Source: Microbacterium maritypicum MF109
GTDB lineage: Bacteria > Actinomycetota > Actinomycetes > Actinomycetales > Microbacteriaceae
DNA length: 64,000 bases
Assembly (NCBI RefSeq): GCF_000455825.1
Contig: NZ_ATAO01000188.1
Span: forward strand, 62,001 to 126,000
Direction: 5' to 3'
A program made the translations under genes and the position numbers. Under the pieces are notes generated by a model, which saw only the letters and a program-made list of their open reading frames with translations, did not search any database and had not been told where the DNA came from. Shown here piece by piece: positions 34,845 through 44,116 of this stretch; position 1 is the first letter of the stretch; each line of letters opens with the position of its first letter.

Positions 34845-36989
34845 TCAGAGCATGCACGAGACGCACTCGGCCATGTCGGTGCCCTCGAGCGCCAGCTGAC
34901 GCAGACGGATGTAGTAGATCGTCTTGATGCCCTTGCGCCATGCGTAGATCTGCGCCTTGTTGATGTCACGCGTGGTGGCGGTGTCCTTGAAGAACAGGGT
35001 CAGAGACAGACCCTGGTCGACGTGCTGCGTGGCGGCCGCATAGGTGTCGATGACCTTCTCGTAGCCGATCTCGTACGCGTCCTGGTAGTACTCCAGGTTG
35101 TCGTTCGTCATGAACGCCGCCGGGTAGTAGACGCGACCGAGCTTGCCTTCCTTGCGGATCTCGATCTTCGACGCGATCGGGTGGATCGACGACGTGGAGT
35201 TGTTGATGTACGAGATCGAGCCGGTCGGCGGGACGGCCTGAAGGTTCTGGTTGTAGATGCCGTGCTTCTGGATCGACGCCTTCAGCTCGGCCCAGTCGTC
35301 CTGGGTCGGGATGTGCTTGCCGGCGAAGAGCTCCTTGACCTTCTCGGTCGCGGGAACCCACGCCTGGTCGATGTACTTGTCGAAGAACTCCCCCGACGCA
35401 TACTTCGAGTCCTCGAACCCGTCGAACGTCGTGCCGCGCTCGATCGCGAGGTTGTTGGACGCCCGCAGGGCGTGGAACAGCACCGTGTAGAAGTAGATGT
35501 TCGTGAAGTCGATGCCCTCTTCGGAGCCGTAGTACACATGCTCGCGGGCAAGGTATCCGTGCAGGTTCATCTGGCCGAGGCCGATCGCGTGCGAGCGGTC
35601 GTTGCCGTCCTCGATCGACCGCACCGAGCCGATGTGGCTCTGGTCGCTCACCGCGGTGAGGGCGCGGATCGCCGTCTCGACGGTCTGCCCCAGGTCATCG
35701 GCATCCATCGACAGCGCGATGTTCATCGAGCCGAGGTTGCAGGAGATGTCCTTGCCGATGTTGTCGTACGACAGGTCGTCGTTGTACGTGGTCGGCGTGT
35801 TCACCTGCAGGATCTCGCTGCAGAGGTTGGACATGTTGATCCGACCCTTGATCGGGTTGGCCTTGTTCACCGTGTCTTCGAACATGACGTACGGGTAGCC
35901 GGACTCGAACTGGATCTCGGCGACGGTCTGGAAGAACTCGCGCGCGTTGATCTTGGTCTTCTTGATGCGCGGGTCGTCGACCATCTCGCGGTACTTCTCG
36001 GTGACCGAGATGTCGCCGAACGGAACGCCGTAGACCTTCTCGACGTCGTACGGCGAGAACAGGTACATGTCCTCGTCGTTCTTGGCGAGTTCGAACGTGA
36101 TGTCCGGAACCACGACGCCCAGCGACAGCGTCTTGATGCGGATCTTCTCATCGGCGTTCTCGCGCTTGGTGTCGAGGAAGCGCATGATGTCGGGGTGGTG
36201 GGCGTTGAGGTACACCGCACCGGCGCCCTGACGCGCACCGAGCTGGTTGGCGTAGCTGAAGCTGTCTTCGAGGAGCTTCATCACGGGGATGATGCCGGAG
36301 GACTGGTTCTCGATCTGCTTGATCGGCGCACCCGACTCGCGGATGTTCGACAGCAGCAGGGCGACGCCGCCGCCGCGCTTGGAGAGCTGCAGGGCCGAGT
36401 TGATGCCGCGGGCGATCGACTCCATGTTGTCTTCGATGCGCAGCAGGAAGCAGCTGACGAGTTCGCCGCGCTGCGCCTTGCCGGCGTTGAGGAATGTCGG
36501 GGTGGCCGGCTGGAAGCGACCGGAGATGATCTCCTCGACGAGCGCGACCGCGAGCTTCTCATCGCCGTCGGCGAGGCCGAGGGCGGTCATCACGACGCGG
36601 TCCTCGAAGCGCTCGAGGTAGCGCTTGCCGTCGAACGTCTTCAGCGTGTAGCTCGTGTAGTACTTGAACGCGCCGAGGAACGTCTCGAAACGGAACTTCT
36701 TGCCGTACGCGAGGTCGTTGAGCTTCTGGATGAACTCCATCGAGTACTTCTCGATGACGGCGCCTTCGTAGTACTCCTTCTCCACGAGGTAGTCCAGACG
36801 CTCCTTGAGCGAGTGGAAGAACACCGTGTTCTGGTTCACGTGCTGCAGGAAGTACTCCCGCGCGGCGCGCTTGTCGGCGTCGAACTGGATCTTCCCGTTC
36901 GCGTCGTACAGGTTGAGCATCGCGTTGAGGGCGTGATAGTCGAGACCCTCGTAAGAGGGGTTCGCCTTGAATGCCACTGTCTCGGTCAC
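34845..36989 (-). CDS. nrdE: Class Ib ribonucleotide reductase, alpha subunit
   Basis: 714 residues from a GTG at 36989 that overlaps the nrdI stop (GTGA); a GTG at 37001 is an alternative. Redox and radical cysteines are in [23 protein letters not shown] and [11 protein letters not shown], and the C-terminal shuttle cysteines in ECVSCML. The N-terminal ATP-cone of class Ia enzymes is absent, as expected for class Ib. It reduces ribonucleoside diphosphates using electrons from NrdH and the radical of NrdF. Confidence 0.97.
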   Translation of the reverse strand: MTETVAFKANPSYEGLDYHALNAMLNLYDANGKIQFDADKRAAREYFLQHVNQNTVFFHSLKERLDYLVEKEYYEGAVIEKYSMEFIQKLNDLAYGKKFRFETFLGAFKYYTSYTLKTFDGKRYLERFEDRVVMTALGLADGDEKLAVALVEEIISGRFQPATPTFLNAGKAQRGELVSCFLLRIEDNMESIARGINSALQLSKRGGGVALLLSNIRESGAPIKQIENQSSGIIPVMKLLEDSFSYANQLGARQGAGAVYLNAHHPDIMRFLDTKRENADEKIRIKTLSLGVVVPDITFELAKNDEDMYLFSPYDVEKVYGVPFGDISVTEKYREMVDDPRIKKTKINAREFFQTVAEIQFESGYPYVMFEDTVNKANPIKGRINMSNLCSEILQVNTPTTYNDDLSYDNIGKDISCNLGSMNIALSMDADDLGQTVETAIRALTAVSDQSHIGSVRSIEDGNDRSHAIGLGQMNLHGYLAREHVYYGSEEGIDFTNIYFYTVLFHALRASNNLAIERGTTFDGFEDSKYASGEFFDKYIDQAWVPATEKVKELFAGKHIPTQDDWAELKASIQKHGIYNQNLQAVPPTGSISYINNSTSSIHPIASKIEIRKEGKLGRVYYPAAFMTNDNLEYYQDAYEIGYEKVIDTYAAATQHVDQGLSLTLFFKDTATTRDINKAQIYAWRKGIKTIYYIRLRQLALEGTDMAECVSCML

Positions 36990-37420
36990 TGAAGCTGCCA
37001 CCGTCGTTCCAATCCGTCGCTCACGCGATCCACATCGTCTTGTGTGCCGAAGATCTCGAGCCGATACAAGTGAGGCACGTTGCACTTGCGGCTGATGATG
37101 TCACCGGCGAGGCAGAAGGCGTCGCCGAAGTTGGTGTTGCCCGCGGAGATCACGCCGCGGATGTGGCGCCGGTTGCGCTCATCGTTGAGGAACCGGATCA
37201 CCTGTTTCGGAACTGCGCCTTTCTCGACGCCGCGCCCCGCTCCCCCGCCGTAGGTGGGGGTGACCAGCACGAAGGGCTCGTCGATGACGAGGTCTTCTTC
37301 GTGTCGGTGGAGGGGGATGCGTCGGGACGGGAGTCCGAGCTTCTCGATGAACCGCGCGGTGTTACCCGAGACGCTCGAGAAGTAGATCAGGAGCGGCGCT
37401 GCGGTCGCGACGGCGCTCAT
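36986..37420 (-). CDS. nrdI: Flavodoxin-like NrdI, class Ib reductase activation protein
   Basis: 144 residues. The FMN-binding loop is [17 protein letters not shown] near the N-terminus, and [20 protein letters not shown] and [15 protein letters not shown] complete the flavin pocket. NrdI supplies the oxidant that assembles the Mn-tyrosyl cofactor of NrdF. ATG at 37420, 6 bp after nrdH; its stop overlaps the nrdE start. Confidence 0.96.
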   Translation of the reverse strand: MSAVATAAPLLIYFSSVSGNTARFIEKLGLPSRRIPLHRHEEDLVIDEPFVLVTPTYGGGAGRGVEKGAVPKQVIRFLNDERNRRHIRGVISAGNTNFGDAFCLAGDIISRKCNVPHLYRLEIFGTQDDVDRVSDGLERRWQLQ

Positions 37421-37426
37421 GCGGCG

Positions 37427-37660
37427 TCACGCCAGACGGGAGGCGAGTTCGTCGATCTTGTCGGGACGGAAACCCGACCAGTGACCCTCGTCGGTGACGA
37501 CGACGGGTGCCTGCATGTAACCGAGCGCCTTGACCTGCTCGAGCGCCGTCGGGTCTTCCGACAGGTCGAGGATCTCGTACTCGATGCCCTTGGCATCGAG
37601 GGCACGGTAGGTGGCGTTGCACTGAACGCAGGAAGGCTTTGTGTAGACCGTGATCGACAT
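37427..37660 (-). CDS. nrdH: Glutaredoxin-like electron donor NrdH
   Basis: 77 residues. The redox motif CVQC is in SITVYTKPSCVQCNATYRAL, and the conserved C-terminal stretch HWSGFRPDKIDEL marks NrdH rather than ordinary glutaredoxin. It is reduced by thioredoxin reductase and passes electrons to NrdE. First gene of the operon; ATG at 37660. Confidence 0.97.
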   Translation of the reverse strand: MSITVYTKPSCVQCNATYRALDAKGIEYEILDLSEDPTALEQVKALGYMQAPVVVTDEGHWSGFRPDKIDELASRLA

Positions 37661-38051
37661 CTTTTTCGTAACCCCTCAAATCTCTGGCCCGCTTCTCATC
37701 AGGCTGTTTCCCGGTAGACCCCCTGCCGGGACTTCAATACTACATATGGGGACCGACATTGGGGGCGACCACAAGGGGTAGTAGTTACATCCGTGTAGTT
37801 ATCCACCGTTCTCTACAGATACAACACAGGTTCTCCACCGTTTCTTCCACAGGCCGAGCCCTCGTCCGGAGGCACTCGAACCGCGTGAAATCGCGGCTGG
37901 GAAGCCCCTGTGAGCGATCCATCCACAGGGGGGACGTTACGACGCCCCACCGACATTCGGATTCCTGTGGAAATCGACCTTCGGCGTGTCGCGGGCGTGT
38001 CGCGGATCGACCTCTTCGGCGGCCGACCCCGCGGCCCGGTACCGTGGTCTG
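37661..38051. promoter_or_regulatory. nrdHIEF control region with NrdR-like and DnaA-box-like motifs
   Basis: This 391-bp gap separates nrdH (minus) from an MFS gene (plus) and holds no convincing gene. Two 16-bp segments, 37738-37753 (ACTACATATGGGG core) and 37770-37785 (CAAGGGGTAGTAGT core), lie 32 bp apart and recall the paired, about three-turn spacing of NrdR boxes, though neither is a clean match. Further on are DnaA-box-like sequences: TTATCCACC (37799, 8 of 9 to TTATCCACA), TTCTCCACC (37831) and CCATCCACA (37919). NrdR and DnaA both control nrd genes in other bacteria; here this is inference. Confidence 0.4.
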
Positions 38052-39260
38052 GTGGCGGGATATCGGGATCTTCTTCGCACGCCGGGAGTGGCGCGCATGA
38101 TCGCTGCTCAGCTGACCGCGCGCTTCCCCAACGGAATGATGTCGCTGGCGATCCTGCTGCACGTCGAGCAGCAGACCGGGTCGTACGGATCGGCAGGCCT
38201 GGTCCTCGCCGCGACCAGTGTGGGCCAGGCGATCGCCGGTCCCATCACGAGCCGTTGGATGGGCGTCTGGGGCATGCGACGTGTGCTCACGCTCACGCTG
38301 TCGGTGTGCGTCGTGGCGGTGCTGTGCCTCGCACTGCTGCCGCTCGAGGTACCGGGCTACATGGCTCTCGGCATGGTCGCCGGACTCTCCACCCCGCCCG
38401 TCCAGGCCGCGGTGCGCACCATCTATCCGAAGCTCGTCAACTCCTCGAACCTCACGCCGCTGTTCTCCCTCGACGCGTCGCTGCAGGAGATCATCTGGGT
38501 GCTGGCCCCCGTCGTGATCACGCTCGTCTCGACCCAGATCGGCACGCCGGAGGGCCTGCTGCTGGTGGCGATCATCCTCGTCGGCGGCGGCGCCTGGTTC
38601 ATCCTCTCCCCAGAGGTCGGACGGGTCCGCATCCCCCGGAGCCGCAACGCTCTGGGCACGGTCGTGCTCAAGCCGCCCGTACTGCTGGCGACCGTGATCG
38701 GCTTCCTCCTGATCGGAGCCTGTGCGGCTGTGGAGGTGGGAGTCGTCGCGACGTTCGAGCACGGAAGCCTCGCGGCCGGTCTCGTGCTCGCCGTGTTCTC
38801 GGCGGGAAGCCTCGCCGGCGGTCTGGCCTTCGGTCACATCCCCATCGGGCCGTGGGCCATGGCGCGCCGTCTGCTGATCGTCACGATCGGCCTCGGCCTG
38901 ACGATGGTCATGCTCAACGTGTTCTGGCTCGGCGGCACCCTGATCCTCGCCGGCATCGGCATCGCTCCGGCTCTCGCCGTGCTCTTCGCGATCACCTCGG
39001 CCAGTGTGAAGTTCAGCGAGACCGCTGAGGCCTTCGGCTGGGCCGGCACCGGCCAGCTCATCGGCGCCGCCGCCGGATCCGCGGTCGCCGGCTTCCTCGT
39101 CGATGTCGGCGACTGGCGCGGCGCCTACCTCGCCGCCACGATCTTCGCCGCGGTGGGACTGCTCGTGGCCGTCGTCTTCGTCCGTTCCTTCCCTGATCTG
39201 CGTCACCGCGACGCGAGCCCGCATCCCGACACCGAACCCCTGGCGGTCACCCCCTCATGA
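38052..39260 (+). CDS. MFS transporter
   Basis: 402 residues, about twelve membrane helices (for example LVLAATSVGQAIAGPITSRW and LTLTLSVCVVAVLCLALLPL), with the short basic loop GVWGMRR between helices 2 and 3 as in major facilitator proteins. Start GTG at 38052 (VAGYRDLLRTPGVARMIAAQ), chosen because homologous carriers begin near this point; the frame is open a little further up. The stop overlaps the start of the PfkB kinase by four bases. Such carriers often export drugs or metabolites; substrate unknown, a sugar is possible given the kinase. Confidence 0.83.
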   Translation: MAGYRDLLRTPGVARMIAAQLTARFPNGMMSLAILLHVEQQTGSYGSAGLVLAATSVGQAIAGPITSRWMGVWGMRRVLTLTLSVCVVAVLCLALLPLEVPGYMALGMVAGLSTPPVQAAVRTIYPKLVNSSNLTPLFSLDASLQEIIWVLAPVVITLVSTQIGTPEGLLLVAIILVGGGAWFILSPEVGRVRIPRSRNALGTVVLKPPVLLATVIGFLLIGACAAVEVGVVATFEHGSLAAGLVLAVFSAGSLAGGLAFGHIPIGPWAMARRLLIVTIGLGLTMVMLNVFWLGGTLILAGIGIAPALAVLFAITSASVKFSETAEAFGWAGTGQLIGAAAGSAVAGFLVDVGDWRGAYLAATIFAAVGLLVAVVFVRSFPDLRHRDASPHPDTEPLAVTPS

Positions 39261-40177
39261 GCTCCCCCATTTCTTCGACCTCTGCCCCCGAGATCGTCTG
39301 CATCGGCGAGACCATGGCGCTGATCACTCCGACGGATGCCCCGCTCGCCGACGCCGCGCAGGCGTCGATCGGCCTGGCCGGCGCCGAGTCCAACGTGGCC
39401 GCCGGCGTCGCCTCCTCCGGACACCGGGTCGCCTGGGCGTCGCGGCTGGGCGCCGACCCGCTCGGCGACAGGGTCGCCTTCGAGCTCGAGCGGCGGGGTG
39501 TGGAGTTGTGGGTCGAGCGCGACGATGCCGCGCCCACCGGAGTGATGTTCAAGGACCCGGGCGCCGAATCCTCCTCCGTCTACTACTACCGTCGGGGATC
39601 CGCTGCCTCCCGCATGGAACCGGGGTTCCTGACCGCGCGGCGTCTCGACGGGGTGCGGATCGTGCACACCACCGGGATCACCCCCGCGCTGTCCGCGTCG
39701 TGCCGCGAGACGGTCGACCAGCTCTTCTCCGACGCCCGCACCGCGGGAGCCCTCGTGTCGTTCGACGTGAACGACCGGCGTCCGCTGTGGAGCAGGGAGG
39801 ATGCCGCAGAGACGCTCGCCCGCCTGGCCGACACCGCGGACATCTCCTTCGTCGGCCGAGACGAGGCTGAACGCATCTGGGGTACCGCGACACCCGCCGA
39901 GATCCGCGCCTTCCTCCCGAACTGCGCGCTGCTGGTCGTCAAGGACGGCGATGTCGGCGCCACTGCCTTCCATGGCGACGACGAGCCGATCTTCGTGCCC
40001 GCTCCCGTGGTCGACGTCGTCGAGCCGGTCGGCGCGGGAGATGCGTTCGCATCCGGCTTCCTGGCGGCGACCCTCGACGGAGCCGACCTCGCCGCGCGCC
40101 TCTCCGCCGGCCACGCGGCCGCGGAGCGCGTGCTGACGATCGCCGCCGACCTCCCACCGCTGGTGCCGCTCGCCTGA
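39257..40177 (+). CDS. PfkB family sugar kinase, 2-keto-3-deoxygluconate kinase-like
   Basis: 306 residues of the ribokinase fold. The opening IVCIGETMALITPTDAPL, the substrate-side GAESNVAAGVASSGH and the PfkB signature VVEPVGAGDAFASGFLAA (with the catalytic Asp of GAGDAF) are intact. YYYRRGSAASRM is the motif typical of KDG kinases. ATGA overlap with the MFS gene suggests that they work together on one sugar acid. Specificity is inferred only. Confidence 0.87.
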   Translation: MSSPISSTSAPEIVCIGETMALITPTDAPLADAAQASIGLAGAESNVAAGVASSGHRVAWASRLGADPLGDRVAFELERRGVELWVERDDAAPTGVMFKDPGAESSSVYYYRRGSAASRMEPGFLTARRLDGVRIVHTTGITPALSASCRETVDQLFSDARTAGALVSFDVNDRRPLWSREDAAETLARLADTADISFVGRDEAERIWGTATPAEIRAFLPNCALLVVKDGDVGATAFHGDDEPIFVPAPVVDVVEPVGAGDAFASGFLAATLDGADLAARLSAGHAAAERVLTIAADLPPLVPLA

Positions 40178-40230
40178 TGCGGCTCGGGTGATCCCGGCCG
40201 CCTGAACACCACCGGTCGTAGGCTGGTGCC

Positions 40231-40989
40231 ATGCCCGCCCCGCTCACCCTGCCCCGTATCTCGTGGGGCTCCCCGTCGGCATCCCGTCGCGCTCTCCTCG
40301 TCCACGGTCTCGGTTCCTCCGGAGCACTGATGTGGCGTCTCGGAGACGCTCTCGCCGCAGCGGGATGGCACGCGACCGCCGTCGACCTGCGGGGTCACGG
40401 CGATGCACCGCGCGCTCTCGACTACTCGGTGGCCGCGTACGGTGCCGATCTCGCCGCCACCCTCCCGGACGGCGGCGGCGCGTGGGACGCGGTCATCGGC
40501 CATTCGCTCGGCGGCGCATCCAGCACGGTCGCGGCGGCATCGACCCCGGAATGGACTCGACGGCTGGTGCTGATCGACCCCGCGATCCATGTGGGCGGGC
40601 GCGATGCGGCGATCGTGCGACGGAGCCAGGAGCGCGCATTCGCCGACACCCGCCTCGAAGTGGTGCAGGCGGAGCATCCGCACTGGCATCCGCAGGATCA
40701 GGAGCTCAAGGTCGACGCGGTGCTGCGTGCGAGCGCGTGGGCGGTGGAGCAGACCAGTACCCAGAATCAGCCCTGGGACGTACGGGCAGAGGCTGCGCGT
40801 CTGACCGTGCCCACGCATGTGATCGGCGCCGACCCCGCGGTCTACAGCATCTTCACGGGAGAACTCGCCGACGAGGTCCTCGCGGCGAACCCCCTGATCA
40901 CCCTCTCCGTCGTCGAGGGTGCAGGACACTCCCTGCACCGCGACCGCCCGGAGGAATCCGTCCGTCAGCTTCTGGAGGCTCTGGCATGA
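40231..40989 (+). CDS. Alpha/beta-fold hydrolase
   Basis: 252 residues. The oxyanion loop LLVHGLGSSGALMWRLGDAL, the nucleophile elbow GHSLGGASS (Ser at about residue 91), a late Asp in IGADPAVY and the catalytic His in GAGHSLHRDRPEE form a complete triad. ATG at 40231; the stop overlaps the start of the acyl-CoA dehydrogenase gene (ATGA). It may be a thioesterase or ester hydrolase acting with that enzyme. Confidence 0.87.
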   Translation: MPAPLTLPRISWGSPSASRRALLVHGLGSSGALMWRLGDALAAAGWHATAVDLRGHGDAPRALDYSVAAYGADLAATLPDGGGAWDAVIGHSLGGASSTVAAASTPEWTRRLVLIDPAIHVGGRDAAIVRRSQERAFADTRLEVVQAEHPHWHPQDQELKVDAVLRASAWAVEQTSTQNQPWDVRAEAARLTVPTHVIGADPAVYSIFTGELADEVLAANPLITLSVVEGAGHSLHRDRPEESVRQLLEALA

Positions 40990-42143
40990 CATTCGACCCT
41001 GCGACGCTCCTGCCCGACGACCTTCTCGAGCGCATCCGCGAGCGCGCACCGATCCACGACCGCGAGAACACCTTCCCCCAGCAGGACCTCGACGAGTTGC
41101 GCGCGGCCGGCTACCTGTCGATCCTGGTGCCGAAGGAGCGCGGAGGGGCGGGGCTCGGACTCGCCGAGGCCGCGATCCTGCAGCAGCGTCTCGCCGGTGC
41201 CGCGCCGGCGACGGCGCTGGCCATCAACATGCATCTCGTGTGGACCGGCGTGGCGAAGGTCTTCTCCGACAGAGGCGTCCCCGGCCTCGAGTTCGTGCAG
41301 GACGGCGCTGCGGCAGGCGAGGTCTTCGCCTTCGGCATCAGCGAGGGCGGCAACGACCTGGTGCTGTTCGGCAGCGACACCGCGGCCGTGCCCGACGGCG
41401 ACGGCGGCTACGCGTTCACCGGGACCAAGATCTTCACCTCCCTCGCTCCGGTCTGGACGCGGCTGGGGCTGCACGGCCTCGACACCACCAGCCCCGATGG
41501 GCCGAAGCTCGTGTTCGCCTTCGTGGAGCGGACGCACGCCGTCACGACGTCCGACGACTGGGACACCCTCGGCATGCGGGGCACGCAGAGCCGCACCACC
41601 CGGCTGAACGGCGCCGTGGCCGATGCCGCGCACGTGGTGCGGCGCATCGACCCCGGGCCCAGCCCCGATCCGATCGTGTTCGGCATCTTCTCGGTGTTCG
41701 AGATCCTGCTCGCCTCCGTCTACACCGGCATCGCCCGGAGAGCGCTCGAGCTGGCCGTGACGACGGCGCAGAAGCGGCACTCGAAGAAGACCGGCCTCGC
41801 CTACAGCCAGGACCCCGACATCCGCTGGCGCATCGCCGACATGGCCATCGCCTACGACGCCCTGCCGCCGCAGATCGCCTCCCTCGCCCGTGATGTGGAC
41901 GACGGCGTCGATCACGGCGCGCGCTGGTTCCCGCAGCTCTCCGGCGTCAAGCACCGGGCGATCACGATGGCCAAGCACGTGGTCGACGAGGCGATGCTCG
42001 TGGCCGGCGGCGGGTCGTACTTCTCCGCCAACGAGCTCTCGCGTCTCTACCGTGACGTGCTGGCCGGGGCGTTCCACCCCTCCGACCCCGAATCCGCGCA
42101 TTCGACGGCGGCGAACGCCTGGCTGGGTCCGCTCGAGAGCTGA
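40986..42143 (+). CDS. Acyl-CoA dehydrogenase family protein
   Basis: 385 residues. Standard ACAD architecture: a helical N-terminus (ELRAAGYLSILVPKERGGAG), a beta domain with FAFGISEGGNDLVLFG and FTGTKIFTSLAPVWT, and a helical C-terminus with SVYTGIARRALELAVTTAQK. The beta-domain motifs fit FAD binding. It is coupled to the preceding hydrolase gene by ATGA. Several family members are flavin monooxygenases or act on unusual substrates, so true acyl-CoA oxidation is not certain. Confidence 0.85.
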   Translation: MTFDPATLLPDDLLERIRERAPIHDRENTFPQQDLDELRAAGYLSILVPKERGGAGLGLAEAAILQQRLAGAAPATALAINMHLVWTGVAKVFSDRGVPGLEFVQDGAAAGEVFAFGISEGGNDLVLFGSDTAAVPDGDGGYAFTGTKIFTSLAPVWTRLGLHGLDTTSPDGPKLVFAFVERTHAVTTSDDWDTLGMRGTQSRTTRLNGAVADAAHVVRRIDPGPSPDPIVFGIFSVFEILLASVYTGIARRALELAVTTAQKRHSKKTGLAYSQDPDIRWRIADMAIAYDALPPQIASLARDVDDGVDHGARWFPQLSGVKHRAITMAKHVVDEAMLVAGGGSYFSANELSRLYRDVLAGAFHPSDPESAHSTAANAWLGPLES

Positions 42144-42226
42144 ATTTCCTGCCGATTCCGCTGGACGAATCGCCAGATTCTGCGAAATCGGTTGCCGAGC
42201 GCATTGCGGAGTGCGAAGATCGCACC

Positions 42227-42694
42227 ATGAGTCCGGCGAAGAAGCACCCTTCCCTCGATGCGGTCTCGAAGACGATCGTCGAGCTGCTCCAAGAGGACGG
42301 CCGTCGTTCGTATTCGGAGATCGGCCGCACCGTCGGGATGAGCGAAGCCGCGGTGCGCCAGAGGGTGCAGCGGCTCACCGAGTCGGGTGTGATGCAGATC
42401 GTCGCCGTCACCGACCCGATGCAGCTGGGCTTCCACCGCCAGGCCATGATCGGCGTCCGCGTGTCCGGCGACGCGCGCCGTGTCGCCGAGGCCATCGCCG
42501 CGATCGAGTCCGTCGACTACGTGGTCATCACGGTCGGCTCGTTCGACGTCCTCGCCGAGGTCGTCTGCGAGGACGACGACGACCTGCTCGCGCTGATCAA
42601 CGACGTCATCCGCCCGATCGATGGCGTCCTCTCCACCGAAACCTTCATCTACGCCAAGCTGCAGAAGCAGCTCTACAACTGGGGGACCAGATGA
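42227..42694 (+). CDS. Lrp/AsnC family transcriptional regulator
   Basis: 155 residues. The N-terminal winged helix has IVELLQEDGRRSYSEIGRTV then GMSEAAVRQRVQRLTESGVM (about residues 14-55); the C-terminal RAM domain has VRVSGDARRVAEAIAAIESV and FDVLAEVVCEDDDDLLALIN, which binds an amino acid effector. It overlaps the aminotransferase start by four bases (ATGA), so it is the first gene of that operon and a local regulator. AT-rich near-repeats (CCGATTCC, GAATCG, CGAAATCGG) at about 42155-42190 could be its site. Confidence 0.92.
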   Translation: MSPAKKHPSLDAVSKTIVELLQEDGRRSYSEIGRTVGMSEAAVRQRVQRLTESGVMQIVAVTDPMQLGFHRQAMIGVRVSGDARRVAEAIAAIESVDYVVITVGSFDVLAEVVCEDDDDLLALINDVIRPIDGVLSTETFIYAKLQKQLYNWGTR

Positions 42695-44085
42695 GCACCG
42701 CACGCACCATCCCTTCCGAGTCCGCACTGCAGACGATGGCGAAGGACCATCTCTGGATGCACTTCACCCGGCAGTCGACGATGGCGGAGTCGGGTGTGCC
42801 CATCATCGTCAAGGGAGACGGGCATCGGATCTGGGATGCCAAGGGCAAGGAATACTTCGACGGCCTGGCCGGACTCTTCGTCGTGAACGCCGGCCACGGT
42901 CGGCGTCGGCTGGCCGAGGCCGCGGCGGCGCAGGCCTCCGAGCTGGCCTTCTTCCCCCTCTGGTCGTATGCGCACCCGGCAGCGATCGAGCTGGCCGACC
43001 GTCTCGCCGACGAGGCGCCGGGCGACCTCAACAAGGTCTTCTTCTCCACCGGGGGCGGCGAGGCGGTCGAGACCGCGTTCAAGCTCGCGAAGCACTACTG
43101 GAAGCTGCAGGGCAAGCCCGCCAAGCACAAGGTGATCTCTCGCGCCGTCGCGTATCACGGCACCCCGCAGGGCGCGCTGGCGATCACGGGCATCCCGGCG
43201 ATGAAGTCGATGTTCGAGCCCGTCACCCCCGGCGGCTTCCGCGTGCCCAACACCAACTTCTACCGCGCGGCCGAGATGGGTGGACCCGCCGACGACCTCG
43301 AGGCATTCGGACGCTGGGCGGCCGACCGCATCGAGGAGATGATCCTCTTCGAAGGCGCTGACACCGTGGCCGCCGTGTTCCTCGAGCCGGTGCAGAACTC
43401 CGGCGGATGCTTCCCGCCCCCTCCCGGCTACTTCGCCCGCGTCCGCGAGATCTGCGACCGCCACGACGTGCTGCTCGTCTCGGACGAGGTCATCTGCGCC
43501 TTCGGCCGCCTCGGTCACACCTTCGCCTGCACGGGCCTGGGCTACGTGCCCGACATGATCACGTGCGCCAAGGGCATGACGAGCGGCTACTCCCCCATCG
43601 GCGCGACCATCGTCAGCGACCGTATCTACGAGCCCTTCTCGAAGGGCGATCTGTCCTTCCCGCACGGCTACACGTTCGGCGGACACCCGGTGTCGGCCGC
43701 TGTCGCTCTGGAGAACCTGGCGATCTTCGACGAGGAGGGGCTGAACGCGCACGTGCGCGAGAATTCCCCGCTGTTCCGCACCGAGCTCGAGAAGCTGCTC
43801 GACCTGCCGCTGGTGGGCGACGTGCGGGGCGACGGCTACTTCTTCGGCATCGAGCTCGTGAAGGACAAGTCGACCAAGGAGACCTTCGACGACGACGAGT
43901 CCGAGCGGCTGCTGCGCGGCTTCCTCTCCCCCGCCCTGTTCGAGGCCGGTCTGTATTGCCGCGCCGACGACCGCGGCGACCCCGTGATCCAGCTCGCGCC
44001 GCCGCTCACCGTCGGGCCTTCGGAATTCCGCGAGATCGAGCAGATCCTGCGCGACGTGCTGACACGCGCGCAGTCGGTGCTCTGA
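42691..44085 (+). CDS. Class III (omega) aminotransferase, putrescine/GABA/beta-alanine-type
   Basis: 464 residues. PLP lysine in MITCAKGMTSGYSPIGA; LVSDEVICAFGRLGHTFA binds the cofactor ring, and LNKVFFSTGGGEAVETAFKL is the phosphate-cup region. Such enzymes move the omega-amino group of putrescine, cadaverine, GABA or beta-alanine to pyruvate or 2-oxoglutarate. It is coupled to an AsnC regulator and lies a few kb from the pot/puu genes, so putrescine or GABA is a good guess. This could be the route that compensates for the missing PuuB. Confidence 0.88.
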   Translation: MSTARTIPSESALQTMAKDHLWMHFTRQSTMAESGVPIIVKGDGHRIWDAKGKEYFDGLAGLFVVNAGHGRRRLAEAAAAQASELAFFPLWSYAHPAAIELADRLADEAPGDLNKVFFSTGGGEAVETAFKLAKHYWKLQGKPAKHKVISRAVAYHGTPQGALAITGIPAMKSMFEPVTPGGFRVPNTNFYRAAEMGGPADDLEAFGRWAADRIEEMILFEGADTVAAVFLEPVQNSGGCFPPPPGYFARVREICDRHDVLLVSDEVICAFGRLGHTFACTGLGYVPDMITCAKGMTSGYSPIGATIVSDRIYEPFSKGDLSFPHGYTFGGHPVSAAVALENLAIFDEEGLNAHVRENSPLFRTELEKLLDLPLVGDVRGDGYFFGIELVKDKSTKETFDDDESERLLRGFLSPALFEAGLYCRADDRGDPVIQLAPPLTVGPSEFREIEQILRDVLTRAQSVL

Positions 44086-44116
44086 CCCTCGCGCGCACCG
44101 ATCGGGCGGATACGGG

